DNA of 64,000 nucleotides from Paenalcaligenes sp052103955 (GCA_052103955.1 JBQELO010000013.1:1-64000), one strand, 5' to 3'. Counted from the first letter of the stretch, positions 53,068-61,907 are shown. A program made the numbers and translations. The notes: a model not told the origin generated them from the sequence alone.

Positions 53068-53871
53068 CTAGCGCACTTTCATCACAGAAAACTCACGCTG
53101 CACCACGCTGGCGATACTCTGCGCCACCACCCAAGACGACTTGGGATTAGAAGGCGAAGGCGTATTGCTCAGTACCAAGCGCATGCTACCAAACTGGCTA
53201 GTGATCTGTATCACATGCTGATTTTGGGTAAGCGTAGGGTCAACCACCACTTTCACTTTGGTTTTCTGCATCCCCACGCCCGCTAACGCTAAGGTCGCCG
53301 CAACGTTTAGGTTTTTGGGATAACGCTGCGCTGCCTCGGCTGCATTGCCCTCAAACAACAGTAAATCCTCAGTAACCGTCGCAGCCGCTATGTTAAGTTC
53401 GGCCAACTCAGGCAACCAAGCTGCCACCGGTTTGCGAGACTCATACACCACTTGCAAATCGGGAGCATGACGCACTGACTGCAGGTAATCCAACCCACCA
53501 ATGGCACCGGATGGCAGCAGTATTTGTGACCCGTGCAGCTCGGCCACGTGCACCAACTCGTCCACCAAATCGGCATCCGTTAAAGCACCTATAGAGGTAA
53601 TCACCACCGAAATACCCAAGGTCAAGCACGTAGGTATATACGCGCTTACTGCCGCTTGTGCAGCCGCCTCTATCACCAACTGCGGCTTAAACGCTAGCAG
53701 TTCATCTAGCGATGCACACTCAATTACACCTTCAGGCAAATCCACCTGAAGTGGATCTGGTCGTCTAAGTACCAGCAACTTCGTTTGGTGTGCGTTAAAC
53801 AAAGGCTGCAATGTTTTAAAAACATCTTGGCCTATCGCACCGAAGCCGATAAACGCAACGCTATTTATCAT
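53068..53871 (-). CDS. L-aspartate dehydrogenase-like enzyme (NadX family)
   Basis: A 267-residue NAD(P)-dependent amino-acid dehydrogenase. Rossmann motif GFGAIG at 9-14; family pieces 'VIEAAAQAAVSAYIP', 'LLPSGAIGGLDYL', 'YPKNLNVAATLALAGVG' and 'VVDP' are present. Known members convert aspartate to iminoaspartate (oxaloacetate plus ammonia). In a TRAP operon the role is more likely breakdown or amination of an imported acid than NAD synthesis. No nadA or nadC is nearby. It overlaps the hydrolase gene by 11 bases. Confidence 0.85.
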   Translation of the reverse strand: MINSVAFIGFGAIGQDVFKTLQPLFNAHQTKLLVLRRPDPLQVDLPEGVIECASLDELLAFKPQLVIEAAAQAAVSAYIPTCLTLGISVVITSIGALTDADLVDELVHVAELHGSQILLPSGAIGGLDYLQSVRHAPDLQVVYESRKPVAAWLPELAELNIAAATVTEDLLLFEGNAAEAAQRYPKNLNVAATLALAGVGMQKTKVKVVVDPTLTQNQHVIQITSQFGSMRLVLSNTPSPSNPKSSWVVAQSIASVVQREFSVMKVR

Positions 53872-54664
53872 GTGTAAACCTCGAGAACCAACTCAATAAA
53901 GTATCGTTATAACTATGTGACAAGGTGATAGGAAAAAAATGTCCACCCCTTACCCACTGGGTTAAGGCAGAACCTGCAATCAGAGTCTTCAGCTCATTTT
54001 GTAATGCATGCGGCACCACAGCATCGTCTTCGGCACTTAGAATCAAACTAGGAACAGACAAGGCTGCAGCTTGATCTCTGCCATCAAACTGCAATAACGC
54101 CGCAATGCGTTCCTGCACGGTTTGAATATGCTGTGATTCCCACTTTTTTCCTGTTGCTACTAAGGCGTTGTGTTCCCATATCCATTCTGCGGGATACGAT
54201 AAATACACGCCTTGCTGCTCGTAGCACTGCGGGTCTAGGCGCAATAACTGCGCCCGTAACGCAAACAACTGCTGCATATACGCATTAGGCCCAGCCCATG
54301 TTGCCCCCAACACTAAGGAGCTCACTTTTTCAGGCTGATCAAAGGCCAACTGCTGCGCAATACAACCGCCGGTAGAGTGACCCACTACATGTGCCCGCTC
54401 TACCCCGCAATGCTGTAATAACTGATAAAAATCGTCTGCCAACTGCGCAATACTCACAGCAGCCGTACCACGCTCAGACTGCCCAATACCCCGCTGATCC
54501 ATACGGATCGTCTGATAGCCTTGGGCAACCAGCGCAGCACTGACGCCTTTCCAAAATGCCGCACTGCCACCCAAACCACTAATGAGCAGAACTGCTGGGC
54601 CTTCCCCCTCACGCTCGAACGCCAAGGTTGCGCCATCCACATTCGACATAAAGTAAGACGTCAT
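53861..54664 (-). CDS. Alpha/beta hydrolase
   Basis: A 267-residue hydrolase. Nucleophile elbow GHSTGG with S97, acid D214 ('SAEDDAVVP') and base H242 ('RGGHFFP'). Oxyanion region 'ISGLGGSAAFWKG' near 28-40. It resembles 3-oxoadipate enol-lactonases and RutD-type enzymes, which split lactones, esters or carbamates. The exact substrate cannot be read. It starts 15 bases after the TRAP binding-protein gene. Confidence 0.88.
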   Translation of the reverse strand: MTSYFMSNVDGATLAFEREGEGPAVLLISGLGGSAAFWKGVSAALVAQGYQTIRMDQRGIGQSERGTAAVSIAQLADDFYQLLQHCGVERAHVVGHSTGGCIAQQLAFDQPEKVSSLVLGATWAGPNAYMQQLFALRAQLLRLDPQCYEQQGVYLSYPAEWIWEHNALVATGKKWESQHIQTVQERIAALLQFDGRDQAAALSVPSLILSAEDDAVVPHALQNELKTLIAGSALTQWVRGGHFFPITLSHSYNDTLLSWFSRFTHDK

Positions 54665-54678
54665 GACTACTACTCCTA

Positions 54679-55659
54679 TTACTGCTGACGCGCTTCTTCG
54701 ATTTGACGCAAGAACTCTTCACCACCGGGCGAGTCTTGCATAATACGTGGCCAGCCAGCACGCGCTTTTTCTTTAAATGCTGTCAGGTCAGGGCGCGTAA
54801 TCGTAATACCCTTCGCTTCCATAGTCGTAAACGCATCAGCCATTTTTTGGTCCTGATACTGCAACGCTACTTCCATGGCAGACTGTGCCGACTCTTTAAT
54901 AGCCTGCTGTACGTCCTCTGGGTAACCCGCGTATTTAGCTTTGGACATAATGAACAAGCTAGGCAACTGGTGTACTTCTGTTACGGCGTAGTGCTTAATG
55001 GTTTCGGAAAAGCCATCGCCCACGGTTTGATCAGGACTTAGCTCAGCCGCATCCACCACACCGTTTTGCAATGCCAAGAACAGTTCGGCATAGGCTGTAG
55101 GAGTAGGCTGTGAACCCAACGACTTATAGGCCTCTACATAGCCTGGCGACTGAATCACACGCACTTTCAGGTGACCCATATCGTCTACCGTGTTGACGGG
55201 TTTCATCGACGCCATGCTACGCGCGTAAATCGCCCCCCAACCCAAGCCCACCATGTTGTATTTATCCAGCTCTTGCAGCAGGTTATCTCCCACCGGGCCT
55301 TGCATGATGGTGTTGGCTTCTTCGTAGTTATTAAACAAATACGGCAACGACAAAATACGGTATTCGCGTACGGTGTTTTCCAACGATGGTTGCCCCATGA
55401 TGGATGCATCCACCACACCGGTACGCAACCCCTGTACCAGCTTTAGCTCACCACCCAAGGTGCCTGACGGGAAAATCTTAACGGTGACCTCACCATTGGT
55501 TTTTTCATTCATCAATTTGGCAAAGTGCTCTGCTGCCACTTGATAAGAACTGTTTTCGCTTAATGCATGGCCAATATTAATTTCTATAGGCTTTGCACTA
55601 ACACCCAAAGCGGCCGCCAGCAGGGATACGCCAGCCACAAACTTAACGATTTTCTTCAT
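54679..55659 (-). CDS. TRAP transporter solute-binding protein (DctP type)
   Basis: A 326-residue periplasmic binding protein; the ATG at 55659 is chosen as it starts the signal peptide (MKKIVKFVAGVSLLAAALGVSA). 'KVRVIQSPGYVEAYKSLG' near 160-177 carries the Arg that binds the carboxylate of TRAP ligands, followed by 'QNGVVDAAELSP'. The ligand is thus probably an organic acid. It lies between the DctM gene and the hydrolase. Confidence 0.93.
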   Translation of the reverse strand: MKKIVKFVAGVSLLAAALGVSAKPIEINIGHALSENSSYQVAAEHFAKLMNEKTNGEVTVKIFPSGTLGGELKLVQGLRTGVVDASIMGQPSLENTVREYRILSLPYLFNNYEEANTIMQGPVGDNLLQELDKYNMVGLGWGAIYARSMASMKPVNTVDDMGHLKVRVIQSPGYVEAYKSLGSQPTPTAYAELFLALQNGVVDAAELSPDQTVGDGFSETIKHYAVTEVHQLPSLFIMSKAKYAGYPEDVQQAIKESAQSAMEVALQYQDQKMADAFTTMEAKGITITRPDLTAFKEKARAGWPRIMQDSPGGEEFLRQIEEARQQ

Positions 55660-55682
55660 GCTACAGTCTCCAAACTTTATTG

Positions 55683-56957
55683 TTAGTTGAACCATGTTTT
55701 TAATAACAATGGCCCGTAAGTAATCAGCATTAGATTAATAAACAAGACGCCAAGAAATACTGACAGTGGCCGCATCAATTTTTCCATTGATACCTTGGCA
55801 ATTCCACAAACCAAAAACAAGTTCACGCCAACTGGTGGAGTCACCATCCCTACCGCCAAATTCACGATCACAATCAAACCAAAATGCACTGGATCAATAC
55901 CCAGGCTGACAGCCACTGGTGCCAACACAGGAGCCAGAATCAAAATGGCTGCAAAGGTTTCCATAAACAGGCCAATCACCAATAACGCAATGTTCACAAT
56001 TAACAAGAACACATAGGGGTTATCAGAAATCGACAAAATAAACGATGCAATGTACTGAGGTACTTGGTAGAGCGACAAGGCATACGCAAACACCGCAGCA
56101 AACCCCACAATCAGCATCACAATGGCGGAGGTAATCGCAGATTCCCACAAAATGGCCGGCAGCTCTTTCAGGCTAATTTCTTTGTAGATAAAGGTACCCA
56201 CCACAAAGGCGTAGGCCACCGCCATCACGGCCGCTTCTGTCGCGGTAAATGCTCCCCCGTAGATCCCACCCAAAATAAGCACTGGCAACATCAGCGATAA
56301 AAACGCAGCACGTAAGGCTCGCATCACGCCGGTAAACCACTCGCCAAACGTCACACGCTTGGTATCACCGTAACCCTTAATTGATGACCAAATAATGATG
56401 GTTATCATCAGGGAAAAGCCAATCATCAAGCCGGGAATAATCCCTGCCATGAACATTTGTGCAACGGATGTACCCGTCAACATGGCGTACACGATCATGG
56501 GCACTGACGGTGGCAAAATCACCCCCAACTCACCCGATGCCGCCACCACCGATGCCGAGAAAGCACGAGGGTAACGATTGCGTTCCATTTCAGGAATCAT
56601 CACGCCACCAATAGCCGCCGTAGTCGCTGACGACGAACCGCTAATCGTGGAAAAGAACATCGTGGTGAGCACAGTTGCTGCCCCCAAACCACCTTTAACC
56701 CAACCTATAAGCGCCATCCCCAAATGGATCAAACGCTTCGCAATGCCACCGCTTTGCATCAAGCGTCCTGCCAACACAAAGTAAGGGATGGCCATCAATG
56801 CAAATGAATCCATCGCCTCGAAAATGGTTTGCGGCAGCACAATCAGCGGCAAGCCTTTTTCCAATACAGCAGGAATGGGGGCAATACCCAAACTCAACGA
56901 CACGGGGACGCTAAGCAAAAACAACGCCAACAGCAGAATAATTCCAAACCCCATCAT
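55683..56957 (-). CDS. TRAP transporter large membrane subunit (DctM type)
   Basis: A 424-residue protein with about 12 TM helices, the Na+-coupled translocator. 'SSATTAAIGGVMIPEM', 'GELGVILPPSVPMIVYAMLTG' in outline, and 'NLAVGMVTPPVGVNLF' are DctM hallmarks. It lies nine bases after the small subunit gene. Length is standard (about 425). Confidence 0.95.
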   Translation of the reverse strand: MMGFGIILLLALFLLSVPVSLSLGIAPIPAVLEKGLPLIVLPQTIFEAMDSFALMAIPYFVLAGRLMQSGGIAKRLIHLGMALIGWVKGGLGAATVLTTMFFSTISGSSSATTAAIGGVMIPEMERNRYPRAFSASVVAASGELGVILPPSVPMIVYAMLTGTSVAQMFMAGIIPGLMIGFSLMITIIIWSSIKGYGDTKRVTFGEWFTGVMRALRAAFLSLMLPVLILGGIYGGAFTATEAAVMAVAYAFVVGTFIYKEISLKELPAILWESAITSAIVMLIVGFAAVFAYALSLYQVPQYIASFILSISDNPYVFLLIVNIALLVIGLFMETFAAILILAPVLAPVAVSLGIDPVHFGLIVIVNLAVGMVTPPVGVNLFLVCGIAKVSMEKLMRPLSVFLGVLFINLMLITYGPLLLKTWFN

Positions 56958-56966
56958 GATCGTCTC

Positions 56967-57491
56967 CTACTCCAGATTTTCGCCATTGGTAAACCGTATA
57001 TCTTCACCACGACTAATGGTCTCGATAATGAGGGCTACTGTATTCACAATCATGAGACTAAAACCCAAGGGCATTGCTGCATACACCCATGTTTTGGGCA
57101 TAGATAGCACCGGGCTAGACTCAATCGCACCAAACTCTAAAAACTCCATGCCTAACTGCACCATCAGTACAAAAAAGGCTAAACACACCACTAACGAGAC
57201 ATAGCGCATAAACACACCAATTTTTCTGGGTAGGCTAAACACCACCACATCCAGCGAAATAAGTTGTGCTTTCCTACACGCGATAGATGCTCCAAGGAAA
57301 ATGACCCAAATCATCAAGTAGCGAGCCACTTCTTCTGTCCAGGGTGCCGCGATATTCAAACTAAAGGTGCCCAGCAGAAAACGCACCATCACCTGCCACA
57401 GCGTGCACAGCGTCATGCCTAATAAGCATGCTGCCAACCCCCATCGGATAGCGCCGTTCAAACTATCCACCAACTTCACTAGGCCCATCAT
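56967..57491 (-). CDS. TRAP transporter small membrane subunit (DctQ type)
   Basis: A 174-residue protein with four TM helices. 'NIAAPWTEEVARYLMIWVIFLGAS' near 44-67 is the DctQ hallmark. Its ATG overlaps the stop of the dehydrogenase gene by four bases, tying transport to metabolism in one translation unit. Confidence 0.93.
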   Translation of the reverse strand: MMGLVKLVDSLNGAIRWGLAACLLGMTLCTLWQVMVRFLLGTFSLNIAAPWTEEVARYLMIWVIFLGASIACRKAQLISLDVVVFSLPRKIGVFMRYVSLVVCLAFFVLMVQLGMEFLEFGAIESSPVLSMPKTWVYAAMPLGFSLMIVNTVALIIETISRGEDIRFTNGENLE

Positions 57492-58426
57492 GTGCGTTCC
57501 TCCATCCCTCTGAGTTGTAACTGCACTGCCGCAACGGCTTGATCTCGCCAGGCGCGCTTAGCATCGAGTTGCTCTAGCTCCAACGATGCCCGCATAGCGT
57601 GATGCAAAGTTTGAATCAACGGCGTATCTACCGGAGGGCGTAACCCCTTGGCTTGTGCCATCTCATTAAAAATATGCCCGTAACGCTCTAAGTAACCTTG
57701 AATCCCTGTTGGCGCATTTAAATCAATGCCTTCCAAAGGACCTACTACCGACCACCGCAACCCTAAACCTTGGCTAATGATCAAGTCTGCATCGGCGGGG
57801 CGAATCACTCCGTTTGCAATCAACTCGAACATTTCCATCAGCAATGCACCCTGCAAGCGGTTCAACACAAAACCAGGAACCTCTTGCTGTAGCACTACCG
57901 GCCTTTGCCCTAACTGCTCCATAAACGTGCAGGCTGTTTTAATCACATCTGGGCTGGTCCACTCTGCCCCAACCACTTCCACAATCGGCATTAAATGCGG
58001 AGGGGTCATGGGATGCACAACCAAACAACGCTCACGCTGTGCCAAATCGCGTGTAAACAAACTTGCCCCATACGTAGAGGTTGAACTTGCAAAAATAGCT
58101 GTGCTTTTGGCGTGCGCGGCTACATCCGCAAACAATTTCTGCTTCAACTCTAGATTTTCTGATGCCGCCTCTTGTATATAGTCAGCATCGTGTACCGCTT
58201 CCGCCAAACTATTGCTGATGGTGATTCGTGCTAATACATCGTCAACACTATCGCCTTCAGTCAGCAATGCGATAGAGTTTTGTACGCTTTCTCTAATGTT
58301 TGCTTTGATACGTGCTGCACTTTCTACATCATGATCGTACAAACTGGTTTGCAACCCTGAGCGCGCAAACACCACCGCCCATGAGCTACCAATAATTCCA
58401 CCACCTATAACAGCTACTTTCTTCAT
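57488..58426 (-). CDS. 3-hydroxyacyl-CoA dehydrogenase-like / lambda-crystallin-type dehydrogenase
   Basis: A 312-residue NAD-dependent dehydrogenase; ATG at 58426 is preferred to GTG codons up to 58438, since it starts the Rossmann strand (KKVAVIGGGIIG). Catalytic His in 'VVHPMTPPHLMPIVEVVG', then 'GFVLNRLQGALLMEMFELIANGV' in outline and 'GLRWSVVGPLEGIDLN'. This fits the lambda-crystallin / L-gulonate 3-dehydrogenase / carnitine dehydrogenase group better than true fatty-acid FadB types. It likely oxidises a 3-hydroxy acid. Confidence 0.88.
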   Translation of the reverse strand: MKKVAVIGGGIIGSSWAVVFARSGLQTSLYDHDVESAARIKANIRESVQNSIALLTEGDSVDDVLARITISNSLAEAVHDADYIQEAASENLELKQKLFADVAAHAKSTAIFASSTSTYGASLFTRDLAQRERCLVVHPMTPPHLMPIVEVVGAEWTSPDVIKTACTFMEQLGQRPVVLQQEVPGFVLNRLQGALLMEMFELIANGVIRPADADLIISQGLGLRWSVVGPLEGIDLNAPTGIQGYLERYGHIFNEMAQAKGLRPPVDTPLIQTLHHAMRASLELEQLDAKRAWRDQAVAAVQLQLRGMEERT

Positions 58427-58437
58427 GCTACTCACCA

Positions 58438-58752
58438 CTAGCCTATAGGCGAAAACGAGACCGGCTTCAAAATACGCGTCTGCTGCGTATCAATCAAATC
58501 AATCACTTTGCTTAAGTAGGCTTGCCATCTCTCGTCGGCCAACATTTGGCTGCGCGCTCTGTCACGCTCATCCAAACTGTCATACGACCACAAAGCGACC
58601 ACATGATTAAGCTCACCGATTTCAGAAATAAAATACCCAAGAAACTTGCCTAAATACTGCTTTTGCAAGGCCAAACCATGTTCCTCGTAGGTACGCACAA
58701 ACTGTGGCACCAAACCTGGCTTAATACGGTAATCACGTTCTTCTATATACAC
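58438..58752 (-). CDS. NIPSNAP-family small protein
   Basis: A 104-residue protein with the NIPSNAP/dimeric alpha-beta barrel pattern: 'MYIEERDYRIKPGLVPQFVRTYEEHG' in outline, then 'LGYFISEIGELNHVVALWSYDSLDERDRAR'. Proteins of this type often accompany catabolic enzymes; their reaction is usually unknown. It follows the cupin gene by 12 bases. Confidence 0.88.
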   Translation of the reverse strand: MYIEERDYRIKPGLVPQFVRTYEEHGLALQKQYLGKFLGYFISEIGELNHVVALWSYDSLDERDRARSQMLADERWQAYLSKVIDLIDTQQTRILKPVSFSPIG

Positions 58753-58764
58753 TTTTCTCCCCTT

Positions 58765-59262
58765 TTACGACTTAGTCCAACCAAATACCGTGTTGGCCTC
58801 TATTTCTTCAATATTCTCTGGGCGTGGAAACGGTGCAGGTGGGGTATCACCGGCTTGACGCTCTCTACCTATTTGTTTGAAAAAATCATCCAAACCGCCC
58901 GGCATTAACATCCAAAAGAACGACAGCGGACCTGTACCGGTATTCACAAACTTATGCGTGCTGCGCGGTGCCAAATACAGCGAAGCCCCCGGTGCCAAGG
59001 CATGCTCTACACCATCTAGCACCACAAAACCCTCACCTTCATAAATGTAGATAACTTCCTCGTGCGTATCGTGCATGTGTTCACGCACATAGCTGCCCGG
59101 ATCAATGGTTTGTGTGCCAGCAGAGAAAGCCGCGTTCGCCTCTAATGCCTTGCTGTTAAACAAACAACGTACAAAACCATTGGCTGGCACAGGCTGCCAG
59201 TAACTCTCACTACCCGTGGGTTGTACTAGACACGAGCCAGATGCAAAAACTTGCTTTCCCAT
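58765..59262 (-). CDS. Cupin-domain protein
   Basis: A 165-residue single cupin. Metal-binding motif H-x-H...E is visible in 'REHMHDTHEEVIYIYEGEG' and the second motif in 'LAPRSTHKFVNTGTGPL'. Possible role: sugar/keto-acid isomerase, dioxygenase or sensor; sequence alone cannot decide. It is the first gene of the operon, with a very good ribosome site (GGAGGGG at 59272-59266) before its ATG. Confidence 0.88.
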   Translation of the reverse strand: MGKQVFASGSCLVQPTGSESYWQPVPANGFVRCLFNSKALEANAAFSAGTQTIDPGSYVREHMHDTHEEVIYIYEGEGFVVLDGVEHALAPGASLYLAPRSTHKFVNTGTGPLSFFWMLMPGGLDDFFKQIGRERQAGDTPPAPFPRPENIEEIEANTVFGWTKS

Positions 59263-59275
59263 TCACCCCTCCAAT

Positions 59276-59299
59276 TAACTTACATGTTTGTCAGTTTTG
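59276..59299. promoter_or_regulatory. Operator-like site, promoter-proximal copy
   Basis: TAACTTACATGTTTGTCAGTTTTG, a 24-base site. A near-identical copy lies in the opposite orientation at 59371-59395. Each has the imperfect dyad ACwwACATGTwwGT around ACATGT. This copy sits just before the cupin ribosome site, so a bound protein would block transcription or its start. Confidence 0.7.
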
Positions 59300-59370
59300 T
59301 TAGGAGTAAGTATCTGGAATTTTGTTTGTACAGTGAATTAGGGAAAGCACTAGATTTGAAATAATGCTGT

Positions 59371-59395
59371 CAAAAACTAACAAACATGTAAGTTA
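59371..59395. promoter_or_regulatory. Operator-like site, distal copy
   Basis: Reverse complement of the site at 59276-59299 with one base change and one extra base. The centre-to-centre distance is about 95 bases (about nine helical turns), which suits a repressor that loops DNA. Confidence 0.7.
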
Positions 59396-59483
59396 GTAGA
59401 AAAAACCCTCTGTTTTTATGGGAGCCTCATTCAACTGGCATCACCGCTTTATGCTGAATTTCACAATAAGCAGCTCTAGGGGC

Positions 59484-59513
59484 TTGTTTTTAGTTTTAGC
59501 TTCATGCTATAGT
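59484..59513 (+). promoter_or_regulatory. Promoter of tRNA-Asn, copy 2
   Basis: -35 TTGTTT (59484-59489), 18-base spacer, -10 TATAGT (59508-59513), 15 bases before the tRNA. The -10 and its neighbours (TGCTATAGTT) equal those of copy 1. Confidence 0.6.
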
Positions 59514-59526
59514 TACTTCTTTACCG

Positions 59527-59608
59527 ATTCCCTGATAGCTCAGTCGGTAGAGCGACGGACTGTTAATCCGCAGGTCGCAGGTTCGAGCCCTGCTCGGGGA
59601 GCCAAATT
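59527..59608 (+). repeat. 82-base perfect direct repeat (tRNA-Asn plus flanks), copy 2
   Basis: Exact copy of 49577-49658. The terminators after the two copies differ in sequence, so each tRNA unit is separate rather than a fresh duplication of a longer block. Confidence 0.95.
59529..59604 (+). tRNA. tRNA-Asn(GUU), copy 2
   Basis: 76 bases, identical to the gene at 49579-49654, with GTT anticodon and encoded CCA. All stems pair. Confidence 0.98.
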
Positions 59609-59610
59609 CA

Positions 59611-59644
59611 AAAAAGCGCTTATGTTCACACATAAGCGCTTTTT
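59611..59644 (+). terminator. Terminator of tRNA-Asn copy 2
   Basis: Perfect 14-base arms AAAAAGCGCTTATG / CATAAGCGCTTTTT with a six-base loop and a T-run. It differs from the terminator of copy 1. Confidence 0.9.
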
Positions 59645-59690
59645 GTTTTTCTAGTCCCCTACTCTTTGGGCTCGAGCGCCCCCAGCATAA

Positions 59691-59718
59691 AAAAACGCCA
59701 CTCTTAAGTGACGTTTTT
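59691..59718 (-). terminator. Terminator of the IclR gene
   Basis: Arms AAAAACGCCACT / AGTGACGTTTTT with one mismatch and loop CTTA, T/A runs on both sides. It lies 19 bases after the stop of the minus-strand IclR gene. Confidence 0.75.
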
Positions 59719-59736
59719 GTGTGCGTGTAGCGTAAT

Positions 59737-60549
59737 TTAGGGATTCGCGTTATAGCTGCTGTAGCCCATCATCTCGGACAGCTCTTTAGCATAACCATCC
59801 ACAATCTCTTTTAGCTCGTCTACCGAGGGCTGCACACCAAGGTCTACGCGTTCTAAATAAGGCACATTCAAACACGCCACTACTGTTTGATTAGGCCCAA
59901 ACACAGGGTATGCAATGTTCACAATACCCTTAACCTGCTGACTAGGCGTTTCGGCATAACCACTGACTCGCACCTGCTTTAATACCGTATCCAACTGCGA
60001 TTTAGTCAACGTGCTTTCACCATCCACCGGGCCATGCAACGCCAAAATACGCTCGCGTTCCGCTTCTTCGCGGTAGGCAAGCAATACATGCCCTGACGCT
60101 GTATCGCGCAACCCCACTAACGCCCCAACTTTCAAACCAAAAGACCAGCGCTCGGGACTATCTATTTGCGCAATCACCACCACCTTGGCATCTTGCAGCA
60201 CAGTTAAGTGGCACGACTGCCTTGCACGGTTCACCAGCTTTCGCATTAATGGTGTGGCAATACTTACCAACGAACGCAAAGGCCTATGTTGATGCGCCAA
60301 CTTAAACATGCGTAATGTAAGGCTGTATCTGCCGTTTTCATCCACCTGCACCCAGTCGCAACGCTCTAGCGTCATCACCATTCGGAAAATCTCATTCATG
60401 CTGCGATCCAGCTTTTTAGAGATTTCGTTTAAGGTGTAGCCTTCGTAGGAGTCGGATAACACCTCGAGAATGTTTAAGCCCTTCTCAAGCGCAGGAGCTG
60501 CATAGCGCGGTGCTGTTGTTGTATCGGCTGTTTTTTTCGCAGTAACCAT
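59737..60549 (-). CDS. IclR-family regulator
   Basis: A 270-residue regulator. The N-terminal winged HTH covers about 18-80 ('LEKGLNILEVLSDSYEGYTLNEISKKLDRS' in outline) and the effector domain about 90-262. IclR proteins bind small organic acids. It is the last gene after the TRAP M subunit on the same strand and probably controls the TRAP-fuconate locus. Confidence 0.9.
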   Translation of the reverse strand: MVTAKKTADTTTAPRYAAPALEKGLNILEVLSDSYEGYTLNEISKKLDRSMNEIFRMVMTLERCDWVQVDENGRYSLTLRMFKLAHQHRPLRSLVSIATPLMRKLVNRARQSCHLTVLQDAKVVVIAQIDSPERWSFGLKVGALVGLRDTASGHVLLAYREEAERERILALHGPVDGESTLTKSQLDTVLKQVRVSGYAETPSQQVKGIVNIAYPVFGPNQTVVACLNVPYLERVDLGVQPSVDELKEIVDGYAKELSEMMGYSSYNANP

Positions 60550-60635
60550 TCAGGACGCTTTGCTTCGTGTTCGTACACAATCATAAAAACGGGCAACGCC
60601 AACAACCGGTCGACGCGCCCACCGCTTTATGCTGA

Positions 60636-61907
60636 TCACGTTAGTAATAACGAGATTGCAGGTACGTATGTTACCAAAGCCAAAGCCACTAACAAGGCCA
60701 ATAACAACGCTACCGACTCTTTAAGGAACGCGTTCATAGTCACGCGAGTGATATTGCAGACCAATAACATCACCGTTCCTACAGGGGGAGTCAACGTGCC
60801 AATGGACAAGTTCAGAATCATGATTAGCCCAAAATGTATGGGGTCTATACCCATTTGCATCATGACTGGTTTTAACAACGGCACCAACACAATGATCAAC
60901 GCCGTACCTTCAATAAACATCCCTAGCAGCAACAGCAAAATATTCACTGCCGCTAAAAACACATATTTATTATCGGTTAAGCTGCTAATCCAACTTGCCA
61001 TCGCAACACCGGCATGTTCTAACGAAAATATCCATGCCAAGGCCGAACTGGCCATGATGACCAACATAATAGAGGCTGTAGATTTAGCCGTAGTGGTTAG
61101 CGCATGCCCCACATGACCTAGCGTCATTTTTCTATAGATCACAAACCCTATAAACGCCACAATCACCACTCCGGCGGCACCCGCTTCTGTAGGTGTAAAA
61201 ATGTTGGCCCGTATGCCACCTACCACCCCAATCAACACCAATAACGCTGGCCATGCATTAAAGGTCGCTCGCCCTAGCTCGCGTGGTTTAGGCCATTCTT
61301 TACGCATAGGTTGATAGCCACGCTTGACCGACACCAGCCACACCGCCACCATCAACAACAACGCACACAGCAACCCTGGCAAAATACCCGCCATAAACAT
61401 GCGACCAATGGAAACGTCAGCCACCATGCCGTAAATAATAAGCGCGATACCTGGCGGAATAATGGGTGTTACCAACGAGCCCGATGCCGTCACAGCAGCC
61501 GCAAAGGCACGGCTATACCCTTGACGCTCCATTTCAGGAACCATCATTTTGGACAGCATAGCGGCATCAGCCAAGTTAGAGGCACTCACCCCACCCATTA
61601 AGGTGCTCATGGTGATGTTAGCCATCGCCATGCCGCCCCTAAATTTCCCCACCAGCAAGTTCGCCAAATGCAAAATTCGCTCGGCCACACCAGTGTGCGA
61701 CAACAACGTACCCAACAAAATAAAAAACGGAATAGCAAGTAAAGTACTGTTTTGCGCGGGCGCTACCAAACGCTGAACAGCCACCCCAAAAGGCAGGCTA
61801 TTAAAGAACAAGAAGTAAACGACAATCGCCGTAAACATTGCCAGATAGATGCGCATGTTCAGCAACATCAATCCAAACATTATGGGTAATATCCACATCC
61901 AGCTCAT
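60636..61907 (-). CDS. TRAP transporter large membrane subunit (DctM type), second system
   Basis: A 423-residue translocator with about 12 TM helices. 'GGVSASNLADAAMLSKMMVPEM' in outline, 'ASGSLVTPIIPPGIALIIYG' and 'NLSIGTLTPPVGTVML' are DctM hallmarks. Its ATG overlaps the stop of the small-subunit gene by four bases. It differs clearly from the first DctM, so it serves another substrate. Confidence 0.95.
   Translation of the reverse strand: MSWMWILPIMFGLMLLNMRIYLAMFTAIVVYFLFFNSLPFGVAVQRLVAPAQNSTLLAIPFFILLGTLLSHTGVAERILHLANLLVGKFRGGMAMANITMSTLMGGVSASNLADAAMLSKMMVPEMERQGYSRAFAAAVTASGSLVTPIIPPGIALIIYGMVADVSIGRMFMAGILPGLLCALLLMVAVWLVSVKRGYQPMRKEWPKPRELGRATFNAWPALLVLIGVVGGIRANIFTPTEAGAAGVVIVAFIGFVIYRKMTLGHVGHALTTTAKSTASIMLVIMASSALAWIFSLEHAGVAMASWISSLTDNKYVFLAAVNILLLLLGMFIEGTALIIVLVPLLKPVMMQMGIDPIHFGLIMILNLSIGTLTPPVGTVMLLVCNITRVTMNAFLKESVALLLALLVALALVTYVPAISLLLT

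Noticed and set aside
49655..59526. Integrated mobile element between the tRNA copies
   Set aside because: No integrase, excisionase, relaxase or phage gene is seen, so only the repeat itself is reported.
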